Positions 57,222 to 64,000 of a stretch of 64,000 bases of DNA are shown piece after piece. The position numbers were made by a program, and so were the translations under genes. The notes under the pieces are model-generated. The model was not told the DNA's origin and made no database searches. It saw only the letters and a list, made by a program, of their open reading frames with translations. How positions within the stretch are numbered: the stretch's first letter is position 1; every line of letters starts with the position of its first letter. Origin of the DNA: Megaustenia siamemsis (taxonomy: Eukaryota; Mollusca; Gastropoda; Stylommatophora; Ariophantidae); assembly GCA_032433765.1 (NCBI GenBank), contig JAVIAB010000073.1:55155787-55219786 (forward strand). The letters run 5' to 3'.

Positions 57222-58370
57222 TCATCCATGCCATGAACTACACGGCTGTATATGTTTTGAGTTATTGATGCACGTTGACTTAGTTAAGTTTGTCTCTTTC
57301 TCACTTGCTGTGCATCGGTTGTTTGTGCGCTCATAATCCAGTCGGCGATTTGATTCCGCACAGCCCAAGAATTTGCGGAAACTTCTTCTGAAATTGCCAG
57401 AGAGGAACGCGTAGAGGATTGGATTAACGCAGCTGTTCATGTAGGCCAGGCAGTTGGCAGCCATCATGATGCTCACGAACGCGATTGTCTTGTTTTCGTC
57501 GCTATTCATTTTCTGCCAGAACAGAATGATCTGTATGGGGAGCCAACAGATTGCGAATATAACCACCACGATTATAACCATCCTGGTCACGCGTTTCTTA
57601 GCCTTCATGCTTTCAGCTGACTGGTTACCTCCTGGAGCTACTCCATACAACAAGCGTTTCAACATTAATCCGTACATCAACATGGTAATTCCTAGAGGTA
57701 TGATGTATCCGAAAAATAGAAAACAGCCAAAAAAGGTTTTGCCCGCATTCGGATGTTCCATTTCGTATACATTTATGCAGGCAGACCTGTTCTCAGTTTC
57801 TTGCCACCTGTATCTAAAAACATCAAAATGAACAAGAATAGGACTGTTCCCACAAAGAGTCACGATCCAGATAATAACCACAGCCAGCCAAGTGTTTCTT
57901 TCCGAGCGCCATGTCATGGAACGAATAGCATGTACCACCGCCAAGTACCTGTCTAGTGACATGATAACAAGTGTATACACACTAGCGTACGCGCATACGT
58001 ACATGAAGTATTGGGCCACTTTACATACTACGACTCCGAATGGCCAAATTTGTAAAACGTAGCCGGTAGCTGTAGAAGGAACACAGATGAGTATAAAGAG
58101 AAGGTCTGCTACTGCCAGAGATAGAATCAGGATGTTCGTTGTATTTCTCATGTGCTTATCCTTTACCACGACTATGATAACCAGTAAATTTCCGAAAAGA
58201 CCCAAAGCACAGATTAAACCGAATATCGTCGGCACAATAATACGAACATATCTTTCAAACGCTGTCGATGAATCCACATCTGTTTTATTTAGCGAAGACA
58301 CTGTATTGTTTAATTGTTCGTCTGGGAACGGAGTGACAAAATGGGCATCTGCTAGTCCATTAGACTCCAT
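57222..58370 (-). CDS. Allatostatin-A/galanin-like (buccalin-type) neuropeptide GPCR
   Basis: A complete 382-residue class A receptor in one uninterrupted frame. The start is the Met at 58370 (context acaATGG). An in-frame TAA lies at 58431-58433 with no other Met between. The N-terminus has sequons at N21 and N28. TM1 (about 43-68) has GN at 60-61. TM2 has LAVAD with Asp89. ECL1 has Trp109, and Cys116 at the top of TM3 should pair with Cys198 in ECL2. TM3 ends in DRY (140-142), TM5 has Pro225, TM6 has CWLP (275-278) and TM7 has NPILY (316-320). Cys337 after helix 8 is a likely palmitoylation site. The SVYTLVIMSLDRYLAVVHAI stretch and the RSMTWRSERN loop are typical of allatostatin-A and galanin receptors and separate it from somatostatin/AstC receptors. 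The length is normal for the family. In molluscs this group includes buccalin receptors; the ligand here is inferred. G-protein coupling (probably Gi/q) is not visible in the sequence. Confidence 0.93.
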   Translation of the reverse strand: MESNGLADAHFVTPFPDEQLNNTVSSLNKTDVDSSTAFERYVRIIVPTIFGLICALGLFGNLLVIIVVVKDKHMRNTTNILILSLAVADLLFILICVPSTATGYVLQIWPFGVVVCKVAQYFMYVCAYASVYTLVIMSLDRYLAVVHAIRSMTWRSERNTWLAVVIIWIVTLCGNSPILVHFDVFRYRWQETENRSACINVYEMEHPNAGKTFFGCFLFFGYIIPLGITMLMYGLMLKRLLYGVAPGGNQSAESMKAKKRVTRMVIIVVVIFAICWLPIQIILFWQKMNSDENKTIAFVSIMMAANCLAYMNSCVNPILYAFLSGNFRRSFRKFLGCAESNRRLDYERTNNRCTASEKETNLTKSTCINNSKHIQPCSSWHG

Positions 58371-59149
58371 TGTAGAAAACCCGAATGTGAGAAAGCTATT
58401 ACAATTACAGTATTGAAGAATAACAAATGTTTAACCACACAAGTTCATGAGAGTGAATGTCTCGATGAATCCAGCTGCAGACTGATAGAGGTCGCTCACT
58501 GCAATAATCTCAAATAGACTTGCTTTATGTTTAGCTAGATCCAAGTCTGAGGCATTTATTGCTAGGCAAATCTACAGTGTAAGAACCCAGAAGGAATTGT
58601 GCTAAACACTCTAAACAAATTTCCCTTCTGCATAAGCCTTTCTTCAAACGACGAATTATAATGCCTTTAACGTCCATTCGTTTGGACTCAATTTCTAGAG
58701 CTCATCCACAGATCAAGGCATGCGGCATTAGCTTAAAAGCGAGATAGATAAGGATGCAGTTTCAGGCCTTGGAGCGGAATGCAATATTTCATGATGTTAT
58801 TGGACTTTAGGCTTTGCAAAGAGTTAAGTGATGGAGTTTTCTGTGGCATATGCCAGTTTATCAGTGATCTTGACTAGGGAATCTTAAACCTGAGCACGTC
58901 ACCTGTCAGAGTAAAATAAAGTGCGTTAGACATTACTGTATTCTGATGCAAAAAAATAACACGTGTACAAATATTCTTTATAGTTATATACGCTTAAAGT
59001 CAAAGAAATACCACAGAAATTGTTCTATTTTAGTTTCAACATGTCTTTATAAATAACTAAAAGGCACAAACTACATCACACATTATTTATGATGTTTTAA
59101 TTAGTTTTTAAAAGCTTAAAAGAAACTAACTACCAACAAATTAATCTGT
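58371..59149 (-). promoter_or_regulatory. Upstream region of the receptor gene
   Basis: This region immediately 5' of the receptor's start would hold the 5' UTR and perhaps the promoter. The sequence shows no clear TATA or initiator arrangement, and an upstream non-coding exon is possible. The interval is free of recognised repeats up to the LINE fragment at 59150. Confidence 0.3.
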
Positions 59150-59325
59150 CTTCTTCTTCTTCTACCTTTTAGCTCCCAGTGGAGCATAGGTCTTCAACAA
59201 ACACTTTCCAAGTCGTTCTGTTTTTTGCAATTCTTTTAAGATCATTCCATGTCTTCTCCATCATCTTCATCTCTGCTTCGATCTGTCTTCTCCAAGAATT
59301 CCTAGGTCTTCCAAAAAAAAAAAAA
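59150..59325 (-). mobile_element. LINE family D 3'-end fragment
   Basis: The minus strand matches 42640-42820: a GRPRNSWRRQIEAEMKMM-like block, TWNDLKRIAKN and TWKVFVEDLCSTGS-like sequence, followed by a single copy of the gggagctaaaagg end and a (GAA)n tail. It shows what the family D end looks like without tandem expansion. Confidence 0.75.
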
Positions 59326-59988
59326 ACTTCACAAACATGGACAAGTCAAAGAGAGATAAAGTTAATCTGTCTTAGTTACCATCAATCTTGATACATTTGG
59401 ACAATTTCAAATTACCATAAAAAGAGGTCAGACTGATTTCAAGCAGTTCTTACAAGATCTACAATGCATTTCTCCTTCAAGCGCTTCCTTGCAGTCGTTA
59501 TACTTTCTAATAGACATGACTTGTCATTGTTCTAGGTTCATCATTGAAACTTTGCTCGAACAATGTCCATTAGCATTCTGATCTCGTTCTTGATAACACA
59601 GGAAGATCTCAGCACAGCGTACGACCTCCGTAACACTGGCGAGGGCTTTGAAGAAAATCTCAGAGAAACTTGTAAATTATTGTAAAGATGGTATGAATTA
59701 AAATGTGATGTTTTAAACATTATGTCCAGGCAGCGGTTAACAGCTTACTTTTTTAAATTTTCAAATGGCATGAATTCTATAATGTGCGCAGCTTGAACAC
59801 TGCTGTCTGTCGCCTGTCTCCGACAGGGTAAAAACAATAAAAATACAGGGCAATTTATGTGAATCGACATTATAGTAGTGGTCACAAAAACAAATAGAAC
59901 TTTGCCGCCCAATCCGAAGTTGACCAGAAACTTTCGAACGATTTCGCCTTCATCACAAACTCAGTAGCGATGGCGACAGTCCTAGTCC

Positions 59989-59990
<2 letters not shown>
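59326..59990. other. Unrecognised sequence
   Basis: No feature could be supported here. Confidence 0.4.

Positions 59991-60035
<45 letters not shown>
59991..60035. repeat. (CT)n microsatellite
   Basis: About 20 CT dinucleotides with one interruption near the right end. Confidence 0.95.
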
Positions 60036-60039
<4 letters not shown>

Positions 60040-60350
60040 GCGATCAAGACTCAATCAGAGTAGGATTCCAGATTCTCACATGAAGACAGCTGTCTGTTTA
60101 AGTGAATTGATCGATCCCACAGACAGAAAGAACATCATAGTTAGAGTATGTTAGATCCACTCTGACTGAGTATCTGTTAAAACGTTGCACTGTATTCTGC
60201 GCCAGTGGCCCAGTGCATCCGATTTCAGCCTACATTTTATCAGGTTTGCATTCCTTAGCCTTTGATTGTCCCCAATCTTCCTGCAAGGCAGCATATTGTC
60301 TTTTCTGTAGGGGATTCTGCTCTTAGATGGTCGGCCCTCTGAGGTTAACG
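60040..60350 (-). mobile_element. Short relic of the RNase H-tail LINE (as at 1555)
   Basis: The text ctcaatcagagtaggattcc and catgaagacagctgtctgtt matches 1590-1640 closely (atcagagtaggattcc, gaaggcagctgtctgtttaag). Beyond about 60110 the relation fades, though decayed LINE-like text may continue to 60350. Confidence 0.55.
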
Positions 60351-60374
60351 AGCACCATCTGCCCGAGTCACTAG

Positions 60375-60650
60375 AGGTGACTAACACAGACATGCACACA
60401 CAAAGATATGAGATGTGACTAACACAGACATGCACACACAAAGATATGAGATGTGACTAACACAGACACACACACAAAGATATGAGATGTGACTAACACA
60501 GACACGCACACAACGATATGAGGCATGACTAACACAGACACGCACACCAAGATATGAGAAATGACTAACACTGACACACACCAAGATATGAGAAATGACT
60601 AACACTGACACACACCAAGATATGAGAAATGACTAACACACACACACACA

Positions 60651-60730
<80 letters not shown>

Positions 60731-61195
60731 CACACATACACACACTAAGATATGAGATGTGACTAACACAGACACACTCTAAAATATGAGATATGGCTAA
60801 CACAGATACACACACTAGGATATGAGATATGACTAAACACAGTCATGCACACACAAAGATATGAGACATGACTAACATAAACATGCACTCACAAAGATAG
60901 GAGATGTGACTAACATAGTCAAGCACACACAAAGATATGAGATATGACTAAACACAAACACACAAAGATATGAGATATGACTAACATAGACAGACACACA
61001 TTAAGGTATGGGATGTGACTAGCATGGGCATACACACAAATATTTGATACATGACTAATATAGATATGCACACACAAAGGTATGAGATGTGACTAACATA
61101 GACATGCACACAAGGATATGAGATGTGACTAACATAGACTTGCACACAAAGATATGAGATATGACTAACACAGACATGCACGCACAAGGATATTG
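60375..61195. repeat. Minisatellite of about 35 bp with embedded (CA)n/(CGCA)n
   Basis: Roughly 20 units of the type gatatgagatgtgactaaca, cagacatgcacacacaa. Within it at about 60633-60742 the CACA portion has expanded into (CGCA)n and (CA)n. Units drift in length between about 30 and 37 bp. Confidence 0.9.
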
Positions 61196-61690
61196 TATCA
61201 TGAGTTTAACACTGAAGAAGGTAAGTGCACAGATAAAGAGCATTCATTGCATCATGAGTTCAACATTAAGGAAGGTAAGTAAAGAGCATTCATTGTATCA
61301 TGATTTTAACACTGAAGAAGGTAAGTGCACAGATAAAGAGCATTCATTGTATCATGAGTTTAACACTGAAGAAGGTAAGTGCACAGATAAAGAGCATTCA
61401 TTGTATCATGAGTTTAACACTGAAGAAGGTAAGTACAAATAAAGAGCATTCATTGTATCATGAGTTTAACACTGAAGAAGGTAAGTGCACAGATAAAGAG
61501 CATTCATTGTATCATGAGTTTAACACTGAAGAAGGTAAGTGCACAGATAAAGAGCATTCATTGTATCATGAGTTTAACACTGAAGAAGGTAAGTGCACAG
61601 ATAAAGAACATTCATTGCATTATGAGTTTAACACTAATGAAAGTAAGTGCAGATAAAGAGCATTCATTGTATCATGAGTTTAACACTTTC
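61196..61690 (+). repeat. 54-bp minisatellite with a splice-donor consensus in each unit
   Basis: About nine units of gcattcattgtatcatgagt, ttaacactgaagaaggtaag, tgcacagataaaga. Each full unit holds GAAG|GTAAGT, which fits the 5' splice-site consensus (AAG|GTAAGT). A few units are shortened (missing gcacag, or with gaaagtaagt). Because 54 is a multiple of three, open frames run through it. I do not regard these as genes. It directly follows the 35-bp array, and unit borders share the tatcatgag/tatgagat-like text. Confidence 0.9.
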
Positions 61691-61834
61691 CAGTAAGTGA
61701 AATACTGTCTCGAATGTTCCCTCTAATTTTTCCCAATCACTAAGCGAAATGAAGCCATCCATTATGATTCAAGTCTACCTCCTGTCCTTGGTAGACCAGA
61801 TCACTAACCACTCACTACCTCGGGCACCCAATTC

Positions 61835-62345
61835 AATCTCATCATCATCATCAAGTATCATGCCTGTGGCGTAGATGATCATGTCTCTCCACAACTTTCG
61901 ATCTCGACGTTAATTACATTTCTGTTGTTGACCTTCTGCCAAGCTATTCTCTTAAGCTGTCTGGTATATTTTCTCTTTGCTTCCCTTTATATCTTCGTCC
62001 TCAATTTTCCAGTTTTTAAAATATATTCCATCTGTTCTCTTCTCAATTACATGGCCAAAAAATGATTATTGTTTCTTCTTAATATTGGAAATTAGCTCTC
62101 TTTTGCTTGGCCTCTTTCAGAACGTTTTCACTACTCTTCTTAGCTGTCCAAGGTATTCTTAACATTCTTCTGTAAAACCACATTTCTACACTCCAGTGAT
62201 TTTCTTGTCTTGTCTGTTGTCCTATTGTCCATGATTCACATCCATATGTTAAAACTAGCTCTACATAACATTTAAGAACTCTTTTTTCTTTTTTTTCTAT
62301 TGTCAAAAATGGATTGCATAGCATCGTCCTCAATTTTTGAAAAGC
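61835..62345 (-). mobile_element. LINE family B C-terminal fragment
   Basis: The minus strand gives AFQKLRTMLCNPFLTIEKK, RVLKCYVELVLTYGCESWT, IGQQTRQENHWSVEMWFYRR and MLRIPWTAKKSSENVLKEA. In decayed frames come VMRR..LEYIL-like sequence and the (ATG)n tail (plus-strand catcatcatcatcaag at about 61840). This is the longest family B copy in the window, but it still lacks the reverse transcriptase core. Confidence 0.8.
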
Positions 62346-62385
62346 TGCTATGCCTGAGCCATTCGGCTTCTCACCTCTGTATACC

Positions 62386-62449
62386 TCTCTCACACACACA
62401 CGTGCACACGCGCACACACACACACACGCGCGCACGCACGCACGCACAC

Positions 62450-62484
<35 letters not shown>

Positions 62485-62486
62485 AG
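62386..62486. repeat. (CA)n/(CGCA)n/(TA)n compound microsatellite
   Basis: Runs of cacacacg, acgcacgcacgc and cacacaca end in about nine TA repeats. Open frames on both strands are by-products. Confidence 0.95.
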
Positions 62487-62880
62487 TTTTAAGAGATACA
62501 CCCGCTTCCTACTATGTAATTCTTACACCCCAAACTCATGATTCTTAGTTCTATCATTACATTCTCATCACCGCCACCAACTTTGTTACACAACCTCATT
62601 CTCAATCCCTTCCTTTTGTTTCGCAAATTGTCTCTTACCACCCCGGTTGTTCCATAAAATACACCCCAAACACTCCACTTCAGTGTCCGTTGAAAATATT
62701 CCCCAAACGCCACTACATTCTCAACACTGCACAACATTGTCACGTTATAATACTCGTTATTATTTTTAAAGATTTACAAAAAAACTCTCACGAACTGACA
62801 GTTACGTGTAATGAACATGAAAATACAAGTAGTTGTCGTCAAATAACATGACCACTTTACAATAAGTATTGTGAACTCTT
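62487..62880. other. Unrecognised sequence
   Basis: An 84-codon minus-strand frame (62743-62489) has no recognisable family. I do not call it a gene. Confidence 0.35.
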
Positions 62881-63125
62881 GAGCCGCGATAGCTCAGTGA
62901 TTAGTGAACTGGACTACAAAGGACAAGAGTTCGATCCCAAACGACGGCTTTCGGGTTCACCCAGCCTTAAATGGGTACCGTATTTTTTTCTGGGAAAGTA
63001 AAGTAGCACGGGCGTAATACCAACCACATTACCCCAAAAATCATGTGCTGAAGGGCTGTAAAATGTATGGTCACTAACACCATATTCCCTATACGCCACT
63101 TGGCGTGACGGGGCTCTTTACTTTT
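62881..63125 (+). mobile_element. SINE1, nearly full length
   Basis: The head gagccgcgatagctcagtga, core and 3' end (cgccacttggcgtgacgggg, ctttactttttttt) are present. About 8 bp before the B box are missing relative to other copies (caagagttcgatccc). No clear target duplication was found. Confidence 0.85.
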
Positions 63126-63764
63126 TTTTCTTACTGTCAACACTTATTTATATATTATGCAGCGCTGTGTCACATCAACTTTATCAACACGGATTCGCCC
63201 AGAACTGCTTTCCTAGCTTTTGATCTTCCTTTATGTTCTTGTAGCAACACATTGTTTGTTTTTTTTTTCGGTCAATTTTGTCAATTCTAGTGAAACAATT
63301 TTACCAAACTAATGCATCCATCCGTACGTGTTTTATTTTCCCTCCTTTCAGGTTCATTGTCAACCAGGAATCGGCCACCTCTACTCGTTGAGCTTTTAAA
63401 TGTCACTCTTCCAACCTGGCTTTTTTCTTTGCGGCTGTGTTCGAAAAGCACAAATTAGTCATCCTGCGCGACAACTGCAGGTCCAGCGACACACAGCTGG
63501 CAAAGACTCACTTCCCTTTCAAGTTAGACTCTCTGGTAGCAGTCTGTGTCAAAACAGTCATGCTGACGAGATAATAACGTGGGGTTGAGTACCAAGAAGT
63601 GGGGTTTGATTTCACAGAAGAACTATATTTGCAGTACTTCTAGCACGAACAAGATCCATCTTATCTTACAGAACCTGTAAATCTAGAATCCCATCGTAGC
63701 GCGTCAGATCACGCTCACTTGTATAAGAACTTCTTGCGTCGCCGAGTGGCGCTAGCGTTATCAT
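63126..63764. other. Mostly unrecognised sequence
   Basis: The stretch 63400-63590 is less AT-rich and has an open plus-strand frame of 62 codons without recognisable domains. I cannot tell a small exon from chance. Confidence 0.35.
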
Positions 63765-64000
63765 CATAATCATCATCATTGCCGTCACCATAGTTGTCGA
63801 CAATAGTCAATCATCATCATCAAATCATCATCCAGTTATCATCAAATCATCATCCAGTTATCATCAACAAGTAGTAGCCATCGACAATAGTCGATCATCA
63901 TCCATCATCATCAAATCATCATCAAATCATCATCCAGTTATCATCAACAAGTAGTAGTCGTCGACTATAGTCAATCATCATCCAGTTATCATCAACAAGT
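63765..64000. repeat. CATCAT-rich minisatellite, running off the window
   Basis: Units contain caatcatcatccagttatcatcaacaagtagtagYcgtcgac with (ATC)n spacers of changing length. The array reaches the end of the window, so its true size is unknown. Confidence 0.9.

Noticed and set aside
57454..58416. Plus-strand open frames of 125 and 109 codons
   Set aside because: They are antisense to the receptor gene and have no family resemblance.
60381..60815. Cys/Val/Ser-rich minus-strand frames
   Set aside because: They are read through the 35-bp array and its (CA)n/(CGCA)n expansion.
61161..61696. Three overlapping open frames with 18-residue repeats
   Set aside because: They are frames of the 54-bp minisatellite. 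Overlap of several frames in one direction argues against a gene.
4054..63125. tRNA genes
   Set aside because: All tRNA-like heads with A and B boxes continue into the SINE1 or SINE2 body and lack a full cloverleaf and terminator.

Overview
This is an animal nuclear sequence: AT-rich, dominated by transposable-element remains and minisatellites, with one convincing host gene. That gene is a neuropeptide G-protein-coupled receptor on the minus strand (57222-58370), intact in a single open exon and most like allatostatin-A/galanin receptors (the buccalin-receptor group in molluscs). The receptor type and the mix of tRNA-derived SINEs, several non-LTR retrotransposon families and IS630/Tc1/mariner relatives suit a lophotrochozoan, plausibly a mollusc. 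The species cannot be fixed from this window. No operon, phage, plasmid, CRISPR or bacterial signal is present.

Layout. 0-13 kb: a small hAT-like element, LINE 3' fragments, SINEs, a dispersed repeat of unknown class (7440-7946), an 828-bp element with long terminal inverted repeats (8572-9399), a fold-back hairpin (9568-9791) and a LINE endonuclease fragment. 13-26 kb: a LINE reverse transcriptase fragment, a decayed DDE transposon copy, SINEs and overlapping LINE fragments in both orientations. 27-31 kb: a quieter AT-rich stretch that might be a long 3' UTR of a minus-strand gene. 32-44 kb: a 36-bp minisatellite, LINE tails, mariner remnants (one split by nested LINE sequence with a 9-bp target duplication), a minisatellite grown from a LINE 3' end, and a 24-copy 30-bp array. 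45-56 kb: more LINE fragments, a 37-bp minisatellite split by an insert that carries a cysteine-rich exon-like ORF, and a nearly complete 2.1-kb DDE transposon with a frameshift and a lost catalytic Asp. 57-59 kb: the receptor gene. 59-64 kb: LINE fragments and tandem arrays, one of which repeats a consensus splice-donor sequence.

Two SINE families recur. SINE1 (about 255-265 bp) has a tRNA-like head with A and B boxes; at least six copies have target-site duplications and others are decayed or truncated. SINE2 (about 235-320 bp) has four copies. The LINE fragments fall into several families, labelled A-I here only for bookkeeping, and nearly all are 5'-truncated C-terminal or 3' pieces. I found no undescribed multi-gene system. 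The most unusual signals are the splice-site-like minisatellites, hammerhead-ribozyme-like cores, the link between the 828-bp element and the DDE transposon, and the exon-like insert at 51.5-52.4 kb.
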